Position numbers and translations under genes: made by a program | Shown here: in pieces, positions 17,474 to 26,446 of the stretch | Position numbering within the stretch: position 1 is the stretch's first letter | Layout: the number at the start of each line of letters is the position of its first letter | The notes under the pieces: generated by a model | Databases searched by the model: none | Told to the model about the DNA's origin: nothing | The model's input: only the letters and a program-made list of their open reading frames with translations | Source: Aliamphritea ceti | GTDB lineage: Bacteria; Pseudomonadota; Gammaproteobacteria; Pseudomonadales; Balneatricaceae | NCBI RefSeq assembly: GCF_024347215.1 | Contig: NZ_AP025282.1 | Location: 2,170,001 to 2,234,000, forward strand | Length of the DNA: 64,000 nt | Direction of reading: 5' to 3'

Positions 17474-17869
17474 ATGATGACTGCAAACCGTTTAAGTTTA
17501 ACTTTTGGTTGTATCGGTATGTTGTTAATAGGTAGCAGTGTGTTTGCTGCACCGGCCGATGACTTGCTGGCAAAATATCAGGCTCAGGGAATCAGTATCG
17601 TTAACGCTGACGCGGGTAAAAAGCTTTGGTTTAAGGGTTTTTCCGGCCGCAGTTGTACCAGCTGTCACGGCGAAACTCTCGCTGCAACAGGTAAACATGC
17701 GCGGACAGGCAAACGTATTGAGCCAATGGCGCCATCACTTAATACTGAGCGGTTAACGGATGTGGCAAAGATTGAAAAGTGGTTTTTGCGTAACTGTAAG
17801 TGGACGCTTAAACGTGAGTGCAGCCTGCAGGAAAAAGCAGATGTGCTTGCCTGGTTAAAGGAGCAATAA
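17474..17869 (+). CDS. SHP-type cytochrome c (DUF1924)
   Basis: A 131-residue exported monoheme cytochrome with a signal peptide (cleavage after SSVFA) and one heme-c motif SCTSCHG. The context KLWFKGFSGRSCTSCHGETLAATGKHARTGKRIEPMAPS is typical of DUF1924, the sphaeroides-heme-protein (SHP) family. SHP is a high-spin cytochrome whose distal asparagine can be displaced by oxygen or NO; FLRNCKW contains a candidate asparagine. It sits two bases upstream of the diheme cytochrome gene, its likely electron donor. Confidence 0.88.
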   Translation: MMTANRLSLTFGCIGMLLIGSSVFAAPADDLLAKYQAQGISIVNADAGKKLWFKGFSGRSCTSCHGETLAATGKHARTGKRIEPMAPSLNTERLTDVAKIEKWFLRNCKWTLKRECSLQEKADVLAWLKEQ

Positions 17870-17870
17870 A

Positions 17871-18416
17871 ATGATGCAGCACCTGTATTCCCGTGGGCGC
17901 TGGCTAGTGGCCAGTGGCTTGTTATTGAGCGGTATGTACTTTGGTATCAGTGCATTGAGTACCGCCGCAACAGCATCTGAAAAGAATAGCGTCGCAATGC
18001 AAAGTCCTGTTCCAGCTGGTTATGAGCGTGCTTGTGGTGAATGTCATATGGCTTATCCGCCAGTGCTTTTACCGGTCAAGAGCTGGGAACGCCTTATGTC
18101 TCAGCTGGACAATCACTTTGATGAGAATGCTGAACTGTTGCCGGAGGAGCACGTCAAAGTTGATAAATATCTGATCAGTAATGCTGGTTATGAAGGCCAG
18201 GGATTACTGCAGAATATGCAGGAGAAGGCGCCTCTGAGAATTACTCTGTTGCCTGAGTATTTACATGAACATGACGAACTGAAGAAAGAAATGACAACCG
18301 AAAATCCGCAAGTTGTCAGTCTGAGTAACTGCGATGCCTGTCATCAGGACAGTGTTCTGGCCCGTTTCGAAGAAGATATGATTAACATTCCTGGCTTTGG
18401 TCCCTGGGAGGACTGA
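17871..18416 (+). CDS. Diheme cytochrome c (DHC)
   Basis: A 181-residue exported cytochrome with an N-terminal signal/anchor (WLVASGLLLSGMYFGISALS) and two heme-c motifs: ACGECHMAYPPVLLPVKSW near residue 52 and NCDACHQDSVLARF near the C terminus. The LPVKSWERLMSQLDNHFDENA and NIPGFGPWED segments identify the DHC family. It should carry electrons between the membrane cytochrome b561 and SHP in the periplasm. A terminator follows the gene. Confidence 0.9.
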   Translation: MMQHLYSRGRWLVASGLLLSGMYFGISALSTAATASEKNSVAMQSPVPAGYERACGECHMAYPPVLLPVKSWERLMSQLDNHFDENAELLPEEHVKVDKYLISNAGYEGQGLLQNMQEKAPLRITLLPEYLHEHDELKKEMTTENPQVVSLSNCDACHQDSVLARFEEDMINIPGFGPWED

Positions 18417-18435
18417 GGAACCTGCAACAGCAGGT

Positions 18436-18467
18436 GCCCGCAGCAATTGAGTTTGCTGCGGGCTTGT
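18436..18467. terminator. Terminator between convergent genes
   Basis: Eleven-base arms GCCCGCAGCAA (18436-18446) and TTGCTGCGGGC (18453-18463) make a strong GC-rich hairpin followed by TTGTTAT. It lies between the DHC stop and the convergent SDR gene stop at 18473. Confidence 0.75.
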
Positions 18468-18472
18468 TATCA

Positions 18473-19069
18473 TCAGATATGGTCACGTACGTCTAACGTT
18501 TCCCCGTGGTGACTGTTCAGTGCTTCAGCGTAAGCGCTGGCTGTGTCCGCAGCACTGATACCTGTGCTGCTGTCCATACCCATCATTTCCATGGTTTCTT
18601 TTACGAAGGCTGGTGCTACTACGTTCAGGTTGATCCGGGTTTCTTCCAGAGCTGCTGCCAGCACAAAGCTTTCTAAAGCGCCGTTGGCCATCGCAATACT
18701 GGCACTGCCAGGAATCGGTTCTTTAGATAATACGCCAGATGTCAGCGTAACTGATCCGCCGTCGGACACATATTCACTACCGATTCTGATCAGGTTGATC
18801 TGCCCCATGAGTTTATTGTTTAACGCCAACTGGTAGTCACTGTCCTGCAGTTGTTGCAGGGGTGCAAAGCTGGCAAGGCCTGCCGTAGATATAATCGCGT
18901 CCACTTTGCCTGTGGTTTTGAACATGCTGCGAATGTTGTCTGAATTTCCCAGATCGACACGGACATCACCATCGCTATAGCCCGCGCGAATGATCTGATG
19001 TTCAGCTGCCAGTTTGTCAGCAACTGCTTTGCCAATGGTACCTGTTGCGCCAATAAGTAGAATTTTCAT
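18473..19069 (-). CDS. Short-chain dehydrogenase-like protein
   Basis: A 198-residue Rossmann-fold protein with the nucleotide motif MKILLIGATGTIGKAV. The usual catalytic Tyr-x-x-x-Lys is absent: the matching position reads SASIAMANGALESF. The serine region (VTLTSGVLS) remains. This small SDR-like subfamily is widespread; activity is unproven. It is divergent from a LysR gene across 124 bases, which probably regulates it. Confidence 0.82.
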   Translation of the reverse strand: MKILLIGATGTIGKAVADKLAAEHQIIRAGYSDGDVRVDLGNSDNIRSMFKTTGKVDAIISTAGLASFAPLQQLQDSDYQLALNNKLMGQINLIRIGSEYVSDGGSVTLTSGVLSKEPIPGSASIAMANGALESFVLAAALEETRINLNVVAPAFVKETMEMMGMDSSTGISAADTASAYAEALNSHHGETLDVRDHI

Positions 19070-19193
19070 CTGTGTTACTCCGTTGCTTTTTCATGCGTTG
19101 ATGTATTGATGGCTATGCTATTCTTGTGCGTTAATCAGAAAAACAGTCGATTTGTAAAAAGATATTTCTCATAAAGAGAATAATGGTGGTGAT

Positions 19194-20102
19194 ATGGATC
19201 TGTTAAAGGCAATGCAGACATTTCGAATGGTGGTTGAGCAACAGAGCTTTTCTGCCGCTGCGAGGGAACTGAATCTGGTCACTTCGGCTGTCAGCCGTCA
19301 AGTAAACGATCTGGAGGAGCATTTTGGCTGCAAGTTATTGCAGAGAACCACGCGGTCGATGACGTTAACTGAAGAAGGGCGGGAATATCTGACAGGATTT
19401 AGCGATATTCTGGATCGCTTATCAGATTTGCAGGACGATATGACTGAGCGTCAAAAGATAGTTGCAGGTCAGTTACGGATTACGTCACCTTCTCATTCTG
19501 CAGCATTTGGCTTACAACCTGTAGTAAGTACTTTTATTCAGCAGCATCCGCAGGTGAAGTTGTCATGGTTAATTGTGAATCGCTTTGTCAATCTGGTTGA
19601 AGAGGGCGTTGACCTTGCTATACGAGTTGGGGAGTTGCCTGACTCGGGTTTAGTTGCACGTCAGATAGGAACAATGCAGGTTTATTGTGTGGCTCATCCG
19701 GATTATCTTCATAAGCATGGGGAACCGGAAAGCCCTCAACAACTGACGAATCATCAGTGTATTCTTGATAGTTCGAATCGTCAGCCTGGGCGTTGGCGGT
19801 TTCAACTGAATAATACGCCGCGTTACGTGAGTGTGAATTCTTCGTTGGATACAAGCAGTGGTCAGTTGGCTGCGGATTTTGCTGCCGATGGTCTGGGCAT
19901 TGCTCTGCTGCCGGACTTTATGCTGCGAGAACATATGCTTGCTGGGCGCTTGGTCAGAATTTTGCGAGATTATGAGTTACCTGCAGCCAAAGTTTCGGTG
20001 GTTTATCCGGCCAACCGGGTGATGAAAGCATCGTTGCGAGCGCTGATCGACTTTTTGGTTGAGACCGGTTTGCCCGATAACCGTATAACCAAAACGGATT
20101 AA
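19194..20102 (+). CDS. LysR-family transcriptional regulator
   Basis: The 302-residue regulator begins MDLLKAMQTFRMVVEQQSFSAAARELNLVTSAVSRQVNDLE, a standard LysR winged helix, followed by the periplasmic-binding-like effector domain. It is of the CrgA-like type that often controls an adjacent oxidoreductase, here the divergent SDR gene. Its stop overlaps the stop of the convergent XRE gene by four bases. Confidence 0.88.
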   Translation: MDLLKAMQTFRMVVEQQSFSAAARELNLVTSAVSRQVNDLEEHFGCKLLQRTTRSMTLTEEGREYLTGFSDILDRLSDLQDDMTERQKIVAGQLRITSPSHSAAFGLQPVVSTFIQQHPQVKLSWLIVNRFVNLVEEGVDLAIRVGELPDSGLVARQIGTMQVYCVAHPDYLHKHGEPESPQQLTNHQCILDSSNRQPGRWRFQLNNTPRYVSVNSSLDTSSGQLAADFAADGLGIALLPDFMLREHMLAGRLVRILRDYELPAAKVSVVYPANRVMKASLRALIDFLVETGLPDNRITKTD

Positions 20103-20917
20103 AACCGCGGTGAAAATAGCCGCTCAGTATCGGTCATATCATTGCCAATGCCTTGCTCAACAAAGGCGGGTAACTGTTCTGTATTACGGTCGACTACACC
20201 GCATTTTTTGAGTGCCAGACGTAGGTCCGGCTGTTTACCAAGGTACTGCCAGACGGTACGTATACAGCTAATCTGCTGGGAGCCTTCGGCTGAAAAACCA
20301 ACCAGTAGCCCCGGTAAATAACGGGGCTCACCATGCTCCGAAGGGTATAGGAAGGTTGCGTTTAGGCTACGTCCCTGGCCCTTTTCCCGCTCATAGATGG
20401 CAATACGGTTGCAGCCTTCCATGACGATTCCTGAATATTTTAGTGTTGCAGGCAGCATATAGACTTCGTCCATATGCCGCTCAATAGTTTTCGCCAGCCA
20501 TTTTCCGTCTTCCTGATAAATACGTGATAAAGAACGGATGCAATGTTGCTGAGCAGAGTCCGGCACGATGTAGGCATGATAATAGCCTTCATGGCGCTCA
20601 AAAAATCCTGAGGTTGTGTGCTCGCTGGCAGTCAGGTCTTCAACAATACGCTGAAAGCGGTTCTTTCGTTGGTTAAAACGAGGGGGTCGTAAGCGGATAA
20701 TCTCTCGAAATGCTTTCACATCCAACATTATTTCATGCTCTTCAACACCAAAGAAATCACAAATTTTGCGTAAGCTTGCCAGGGAAGGCTCTGCGTGGCC
20801 ATTGAGGTATTTACTGAACTGCTGACGATTAATTTTTGCCCGCCGGCAAATATCGGAAACTGAATGTCCGTAACTGCAAAGCAGGCGGATGTTTTCGGAC
20901 AGTGCAGATTGAGACAT
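20099..20917 (-). CDS. XRE-family transcriptional regulator with C-terminal sensor region
   Basis: A 272-residue protein with an N-terminal Cro/CI helix-turn-helix (HSVSDICRRAKINRQQFSKYLNGHAEPSLASLRKICDFFGV) and a 200-residue C-terminal region I cannot assign. The C-terminal region carries SGFFERHEGYYHAYIV and KYSGIVMEGCNRIAIYER. It is divergent from the puuA-like gene and may regulate polyamine or amine utilisation, but that rests on position only. Confidence 0.82.
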   Translation of the reverse strand: MSQSALSENIRLLCSYGHSVSDICRRAKINRQQFSKYLNGHAEPSLASLRKICDFFGVEEHEIMLDVKAFREIIRLRPPRFNQRKNRFQRIVEDLTASEHTTSGFFERHEGYYHAYIVPDSAQQHCIRSLSRIYQEDGKWLAKTIERHMDEVYMLPATLKYSGIVMEGCNRIAIYEREKGQGRSLNATFLYPSEHGEPRYLPGLLVGFSAEGSQQISCIRTVWQYLGKQPDLRLALKKCGVVDRNTEQLPAFVEQGIGNDMTDTERLFSPRF

Positions 20918-21011
20918 AGTTAGAAATACCGTAATACAAATGCTTATGCTAGTTGATGCTTTTAGTATACATATGGCGTCAGTTAATTACAGGCCAATGC
21001 ATATCAAATTC

Positions 21012-21023
21012 GAAGCATGCTTC
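21012..21023. promoter_or_regulatory. Palindrome upstream of puuA-like gene
   Basis: GAAGCATGCTTC is a perfect 12-base palindrome in the divergent XRE/puuA-like region, about 90 bases before the puuA-like start. It could be an XRE-family operator. No experimental match is known to me. Confidence 0.3.
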
Positions 21024-21110
21024 ATATCATAGAGATATCCGCTGGAAAGAAGAGTTTGTGAATATGTGTTCACTGATCCGGCACCAAAACTCAATATCGG
21101 GAAGTACCTT

Positions 21111-22484
21111 ATGTCTGCTGATTCTTCTTCAAAATCGCCTTATAGCCATGAACTGGCCTGGTTAACTGCGAACCCTCAGGTGAAGCACTTAACTGCTGCG
21201 GTGACAGATCTTAATGGCGTTTTAAGGGGAAAGCGTTTGCCAGTGGCACAGGCTGAAAAGATTCTCAGTGGTAGCTTGCGCATGCCACCATCCAGTTTAT
21301 CCAGTGATATCTGGGGTGGGGATATAGAAGATAATCAGTATGCAGATTTAACCGGTGATGGCGATGGTATTTGCCAGTACACCGGCCGGGGACTGCTACC
21401 GGTTAACTGGACAGCCGCTCCCCATGCGTTTATTCCGCTTTGGATGACTGATGAGCAGGGCGAACCATTTGCAGGTGATCCACGGGGTGCTCTGGCGTCA
21501 GTACAGCAAGCATATGCAGAACAAGGCCTGACGCCGGTAGTGGCTACTGAACTGGAGTTCTATCTATACAGCCTGGAAGATGGTCAGCCGGTGGCACCCT
21601 ATACACCGGACAAACACCGCCAGTTTGATACCAGTGGGCTGTTATCCATCGATGAAATGGATCAGATGGAAGAGCTGTTCAATAAGATATATGCAGCTTG
21701 TGAAGAGCAGGGGATTCCTGCGGATGCGGCTATTTCTGAAGGTGGCGCCGGTCAGTATGAGATTAATCTCAATCATTTGGCGGATCCGCTTAAAGCTGCT
21801 GACAACACAGTGTTGTTCAAACGCATTATCAAGGGTGTTGCCCGGCAAATGGGCTATGGTGCTACCTTTATGGCTAAACCCTATGGTGACCGGGCCGGTA
21901 ATAGCATGCATGTGCATTTCAGTGTGATAGATGCCGATGGTAATAACATATTCAACGACGGCGGTGAAAAGGGTACCGACAGTTTGTTACATGCAGTGGG
22001 TGGCTTGCTGGAAGCTCTGCCGCAGCTGACGCTTATTTTTGCGCCCCATTACAATTCTTACCGACGCTTGCGGCCACATTCGCTGGCTCCAACGAATGTT
22101 ACCTGGGGCTATGAAAACCGCACCGCCGCTATTCGTATTCCCGGTGGTGCGCCAGTGGCCCGTCGAATTGAGCAGCGTGCCGCGGGTGCTGACGCAAATC
22201 CGTATCTGGTTTTGGCTGCACATTTGGGGGCCGCGTTGCAGGGTATGCAGCAAAAGCTGGATCCCGGTAAGCCAGTTGAAGGCTGGAATTATGAAGCAGA
22301 AGCCCCGCGGATTCCTACAGAATGGGCTAACGCCATCGACATGTTTGAGCAGGGTGAAATGGCCCGTAAAATTTTCCACCCGGCATTACATAAACAGTTC
22401 GTCAGCCTGAAGCGACATGAGCAGGTGATATTCAAACAACGGGTCTCTGAATTTGAATACGCCAGTTATCTGGAGGATGTTTAA
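21111..22484 (+). CDS. Glutamine synthetase-family enzyme, gamma-glutamylamine synthetase type
   Basis: A 457-residue glutamine synthetase relative. VTDLNGVLRGKRLP is the beta-Grasp N-terminus, TELEFYLYS and SEGGAGQYEINL carry metal-binding glutamates, KPYGDRAGNSMHVHFS is the ATP loop and NRTAAIRIPGG the glutamate site. It resembles PuuA, which joins glutamate to putrescine or other amines. The frame is open further upstream, but the family start MSADSSSKSPYSHELAWL fits the ATG at 21111. It overlaps the downstream oxidase gene (TTTAATG), suggesting coupled translation and a glutamylated-amine degradation route. Confidence 0.85.
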   Translation: MSADSSSKSPYSHELAWLTANPQVKHLTAAVTDLNGVLRGKRLPVAQAEKILSGSLRMPPSSLSSDIWGGDIEDNQYADLTGDGDGICQYTGRGLLPVNWTAAPHAFIPLWMTDEQGEPFAGDPRGALASVQQAYAEQGLTPVVATELEFYLYSLEDGQPVAPYTPDKHRQFDTSGLLSIDEMDQMEELFNKIYAACEEQGIPADAAISEGGAGQYEINLNHLADPLKAADNTVLFKRIIKGVARQMGYGATFMAKPYGDRAGNSMHVHFSVIDADGNNIFNDGGEKGTDSLLHAVGGLLEALPQLTLIFAPHYNSYRRLRPHSLAPTNVTWGYENRTAAIRIPGGAPVARRIEQRAAGADANPYLVLAAHLGAALQGMQQKLDPGKPVEGWNYEAEAPRIPTEWANAIDMFEQGEMARKIFHPALHKQFVSLKRHEQVIFKQRVSEFEYASYLEDV

Positions 22485-23773
22485 TGTTGTCTGGGGTATC
22501 CGCGTATCCAGACAGTTATTACGCTGCCAGTGTTGAACCTCAACCTCAGAGGTCATCTTTAAAGGGGGCGAATGAAGCAGATGTTTGTATTGTCGGGGCA
22601 GGCTTCAGTGGATTATCGGCAGGGTTGTTTTTACGTGAGCAGGGTTATCGCGTCATAGTTCTTGAAAGCCATCAGGTTGGCTGGGGTGCCTCCGGGCGTA
22701 ACGGCGGACAGCTGATTAACGGCTTTAATGGTGGCATTGAATTTCTGCAAGAATACTTTGCTGATTCCACTATGAGTATTGCTGATTTGCATTTGGCCGG
22801 TGGCGATTATTTGCAACAACTGATGCAACGTTATCAGATTGATTGCGACTACCGACCTGGTCATGTCACTGTCGCTTATAGCCGCAAACACATGCAGGAT
22901 CTAGAAGCTGAAGCACAGCTTTGCCAGCGCTATGAGATTCCCGGTTATCAGATGCTGAATGCTGAGCAGTTAAAAGCATATGTGGGATCTGAAGTGTACG
23001 CAGGTGGCTTGCTGGATGGTCGGGGTGGTCACCTGCATCCGTTAAAGCTGGCGTTGGGTGAAGCCGCCGCACTGGAAAGTATTGGTGGCCAGATATATGA
23101 ACAGTCATCGGTAGTGGCGCTTGAACAGCAAGGTAGTAAGCAAAAGGTTAAAACCGCTTCTGGTGAGGTACTGGCAGATAAGGTAATTCTCTGTGGTAAT
23201 GCCTATCTGGGGCAGCTATCTAAGCCACTGGCAAGTCGAGTCATGCCGGCTGCGACACAGGTAATGGCAACTGAACCATTGTCAGAGGAGCAAGCCAGAA
23301 CGCTATTACCGGCGAACATGTGTATCGCTGATTGCCGCTATATTCTGGATTATTACCGTTTATCAGCCGGCCGGCGTTTATTGTTTGGTGGCGGTACGGT
23401 TTATGGGGGTGTGGCACCTGCAGATATTATCGGTAAATTACGGCCCAATATGCTTAAGGTATTCCCGCAACTGAACGATGTGAAAATCGATTATGCCTGG
23501 AGTGGCAATATCGCTATTACCAATAACCGTCACGCTCAGTTAGGGCGGCTGAATGATAACCTGTATTTCGCACATGGCTATTGCGGTCATGGTGTTAATG
23601 TCACGCATTTATTTGGCAAGATCCTGGCGGATGCTATAGGTGGAGAAACAGAACTGTTTGATCGTTTCTCTACGGTGCCATGGTCTGGATTCCCCGGCGG
23701 TCAGCGTTTACGGGTGCCTTATTCTGTCGCTGGTTCCTGGTGGTATGGGTTAAGGGATCGTTTAGGGGTTTAA
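22484..23773 (+). CDS. FAD-dependent amine oxidoreductase, PuuB-like
   Basis: A 429-residue DAO-type flavoenzyme with the dinucleotide motif DVCIVGAGFSGLSAGLFLREQGY, the WGASGRNGGQ flavin-loop segment and a C-terminal HGYCGHGVNVTHLFGKILADAI. It matches gamma-glutamylputrescine oxidase in layout and should oxidise the product of the preceding gene, releasing an aldehyde, ammonia and peroxide. The aldehyde dehydrogenase and hydrolase of the full Puu route are not nearby. Confidence 0.85.
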   Translation: MLSGVSAYPDSYYAASVEPQPQRSSLKGANEADVCIVGAGFSGLSAGLFLREQGYRVIVLESHQVGWGASGRNGGQLINGFNGGIEFLQEYFADSTMSIADLHLAGGDYLQQLMQRYQIDCDYRPGHVTVAYSRKHMQDLEAEAQLCQRYEIPGYQMLNAEQLKAYVGSEVYAGGLLDGRGGHLHPLKLALGEAAALESIGGQIYEQSSVVALEQQGSKQKVKTASGEVLADKVILCGNAYLGQLSKPLASRVMPAATQVMATEPLSEEQARTLLPANMCIADCRYILDYYRLSAGRRLLFGGGTVYGGVAPADIIGKLRPNMLKVFPQLNDVKIDYAWSGNIAITNNRHAQLGRLNDNLYFAHGYCGHGVNVTHLFGKILADAIGGETELFDRFSTVPWSGFPGGQRLRVPYSVAGSWWYGLRDRLGV

Positions 23774-23886
23774 ACCTGATTCGCCAGATCAGAACCAGAT
23801 CTAAGAGACATTTTTTGGTTTTATGGCAGACTAGATTTTATCTATGAAGCGCGTCTTGATCGAAAGGCATTCTAGCAATGCTTTCA

Positions 23887-23912
23887 AGTAGTACTTTCTA
23901 GTAGTACTTTCT
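23887..23912. repeat. Tandem 13-bp duplication
   Basis: AGTAGTACTTTCT occurs twice head to tail (23887-23899, 23900-23912) in the 211-base gap before the nuclease gene. Each copy contains the palindrome AGTACT. It may be a replication-slippage duplication or a tandem operator. Confidence 0.6.
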
Positions 23913-23984
23913 TCCAATGTGCGCTTGCAATAAGCGTTTGTAGCACGGATTATTCGTAGCAAAATTCGATCAGGAAAGATTGCT

Positions 23985-24722
23985 ATGAAATATCCGTTGC
24001 TTCTGGCTGCCACTGCTCTTTGCAGCACGGCAGTATCCGCTGAAATTCTGTCTGTTCACTGCCCGACGGGTTGTCCGCAAAACCCTGCCGCTAACGATAT
24101 GATATTCAATCACTTATATGCCATGTCGAATAACCCGAAAACCAAGTTTGCGGATTGGGTTGCATATGAAGTGGACGTGGTGAATTTCGGTGCGTCTCCA
24201 GGTCGTGACTGGGCTACTGATCCCTTGCTGGATGAAAATGAGACCTTAGAAGCGAAAGATTATACTGGTGCCCGGAACAGCGAGTTAGAAGCAGACCGTG
24301 GTCATCAGGCACCGCTGGCATCCTTTGCTGGTTCCCGCTACTGGTCAGAACTGAATTATCTGAGCAACATTACACCGCAGGATAAACATCTGAACCAGGG
24401 GCCGTGGAAAGCACTGGAGGATGCCGTTCGTTCAGGAGTAAGTTACGGTAAGTCTTTATATGTAATTACCGGGCCTCTGTACGAACAGAGCATGCCAGCA
24501 TTGCCAAAAGCTGACGAAACGCATCAGGTGCCCTCCGGCTATTTTAAGCTGGTTTACAACATGAAAGGCGAGGCCGCTGGCTTCATTATGCAACAGAGTG
24601 CAGGCCGTAAAGATGACTTCTGCGCCAGTGCTGTCAGTTTTGCAAAAATACAATCAGATACCCAGTATGAATTACCGGTTCTTAAGGATTCATCTGTAAT
24701 TGCGAAACGGCTGGGGTGCTAA
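23985..24722 (+). CDS. Secreted DNA/RNA non-specific endonuclease (NUC family)
   Basis: A 245-residue protein with a signal peptide (MKYPLLLAATALCSTAVSA) and the beta-beta-alpha-metal nuclease fold. The catalytic signature ADRGHQAPLASFAGSRYW contains the DRGH histidine, and NYLSNITPQDKHLNQGPW carries the metal-binding asparagine. Four cysteines (SVHCPTGCP, DDFCAS, final RLGC) suggest disulfides. The likely role is extracellular or periplasmic nucleic-acid degradation for nutrients. Its stop overlaps the convergent hypothetical gene. Confidence 0.88.
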   Translation: MKYPLLLAATALCSTAVSAEILSVHCPTGCPQNPAANDMIFNHLYAMSNNPKTKFADWVAYEVDVVNFGASPGRDWATDPLLDENETLEAKDYTGARNSELEADRGHQAPLASFAGSRYWSELNYLSNITPQDKHLNQGPWKALEDAVRSGVSYGKSLYVITGPLYEQSMPALPKADETHQVPSGYFKLVYNMKGEAAGFIMQQSAGRKDDFCASAVSFAKIQSDTQYELPVLKDSSVIAKRLGC

Positions 24723-25303
24723 TTAGTTAGAGTAGTGGCTTGCTGAATGACACAATTATTATGTCTGATGGTTTTTTTAATCAGCCAGTCTTTGTGTTTC
24801 CGGCTTAACTGAGTGACGATTTCATCCGGGCTGATATTATATCCATGAATTGGGCAACAGGGCTCATAACCTTTCAGGAAAAAATTGTTCAGAGACTCAG
24901 TTATCGGTGACAGGTTACGCACTCCCTCTTTGTACTTAACAAACAGAAGTTGTGCGTTTGTCTGATTTGGAGCAATGCATTCTGCCTGTAGCTTGCTGAT
25001 GTCCTGCCATAAGATACTGACAGTTTTGTGCTCATTCAGCACAATATTAATGCCATTGACGTCAGTCATTATCTTACTGGAAGGTTTTCCCTTTTTTATC
25101 CAGCCCGCGAAGACTAGTAAAGCAACCAGAGGTGAACAGACGAAGGTTGTGAGTAATATTGCGGGAATACTGAAGTGAAATATATAGGTGATATAAACGG
25201 GAATCAGCGCCGCTAACACGTAGTAAATACGGTAGTGTCGGTTATTTCTTTTAACAGCAATGATGTCATCCATTATTGTATGCTTCTCTTCCATATGAGG
25301 CAC
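24719..25303 (-). CDS. Hypothetical membrane protein, PH-like domain
   Basis: A 194-residue protein with two adjacent membrane segments (IYYVLAALIPVYITYIF and IPAILLTTFVCSPLVALLVFAG) followed by a soluble C-terminal part. MTDVNGINIVLNEHKTVSILWQDISKLQAE in that part looks like a bacterial PH/STM3941-type domain. No enzymatic motif is visible. Other starts (MEEKHT or MDDII) are possible. It overlaps the nuclease gene stop tail to tail. Confidence 0.6.
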   Translation of the reverse strand: MPHMEEKHTIMDDIIAVKRNNRHYRIYYVLAALIPVYITYIFHFSIPAILLTTFVCSPLVALLVFAGWIKKGKPSSKIMTDVNGINIVLNEHKTVSILWQDISKLQAECIAPNQTNAQLLFVKYKEGVRNLSPITESLNNFFLKGYEPCCPIHGYNISPDEIVTQLSRKHKDWLIKKTIRHNNCVIQQATTLTN

Positions 25304-25454
25304 TGATTGTTGTCCGGAATTAGACTTTAAAAGCTTCAGTGAATCAATGGTTTGATACGTTTAGCACAGAGGTTTAAGCTTTGGCAGGTAATATGTTTTT
25401 AGCGTCAAATCAGTACTGTTTCAGTGATCTCTGTTTTTTATTAAAGGAAGCTCC

Positions 25455-26444
25455 ATGACTACCCGCCACATCGGTTCGCTATCTGTTTCTTCCATAGGCT
25501 ATGGCTGCATGAGCCTGTCCCATGCTTACGGTACGCCGCCGTCCCGTGAATATGCGGAGCAGATGTTGAATCGCGCGTTGGATGCCGGCTATACCTTTCT
25601 GGATACTGCAGCTTTGTATGGGTATGGCGCTAATGAAACACTGGTTGGGGAAATGCTCAAAGGCCGTCGTCAGGAGTTTGTGCTGTCCAGTAAGTGCGGC
25701 ATGTTCCGTAACGATGCGGGTGTACGGGAAATTAATGGCCGCCCGGAGATGATCCGTAAAGTTTGTGAAGACAGCCTGCGGCGGTTACAGACAGATGTGA
25801 TTGATCTGTATTACCTGCACCGTCGGGATCCGAACGTTCCTATTGAAGAAAGTGTGGGTGCGCTGGGTGAGTTAGTCCGTGAAGGTAAGGTTCGTGAAGT
25901 GGGGCTATCTGAAGTGTCTGCAGAGCTTTTACATCGGGCGCATAAGGAACATCCTATTGCGGCGGTGCAGAGTGAATATTCTTTATGGACACGTAATGTT
26001 GAAATTGCAGTGCTGGAAGCCTGTAAAGAATTGGGCACTGCACTGGTGGCATTCAGCCCACTGGCCCGGAAGTTCTTAACGAATACTTTATCTGGTCCTG
26101 AGCAACTGATGGAAGGGGATTTTCGCAGTAATATGCCGCGCTTCAGCCCAGAGATTTATGCCCGTAATCTGAAGTTGCTGGACGACTATTTACCCCTTGC
26201 TGCAGAAGCAGATTGTACACCGGGCCAGCTGGCACTCGCCTGGCTACTTAAAAAGGCCGGGCATATCGTGCCGATTCCGGGTACTGCTGTGCTTGAACAT
26301 CTGGAAGAAAATATAGCGGCGGTTGATGTCACATTGAGCGATGAGCTGTTTGACCGGGTCGATGCCGTGATTAATCAGCAGACAGTGGTTGGTGAACGTT
26401 ATCCAAAACAGGCTCAGTCTGAAGTAGATACAGAAAGGTTCTGA
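25455..26444 (+). CDS. Aldo/keto reductase
   Basis: A 329-residue AKR with a TIM-barrel layout: IGYGCMSLSHAYG, catalytic LDTAALYGYGANE (Asp and Tyr), the lysine in FVLSSKCGMF and the histidine in YYLHRRDP. PIPGTAVLEHLEENIAAV forms the NADPH-binding loop. It probably reduces an aldehyde or ketone in the cytoplasm. An AAAGGAAG site precedes the ATG. The GNAT gene follows after two bases, so they form an operon. Confidence 0.9.
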   Translation: MTTRHIGSLSVSSIGYGCMSLSHAYGTPPSREYAEQMLNRALDAGYTFLDTAALYGYGANETLVGEMLKGRRQEFVLSSKCGMFRNDAGVREINGRPEMIRKVCEDSLRRLQTDVIDLYYLHRRDPNVPIEESVGALGELVREGKVREVGLSEVSAELLHRAHKEHPIAAVQSEYSLWTRNVEIAVLEACKELGTALVAFSPLARKFLTNTLSGPEQLMEGDFRSNMPRFSPEIYARNLKLLDDYLPLAAEADCTPGQLALAWLLKKAGHIVPIPGTAVLEHLEENIAAVDVTLSDELFDRVDAVINQQTVVGERYPKQAQSEVDTERF

Positions 26445-26446
26445 TC

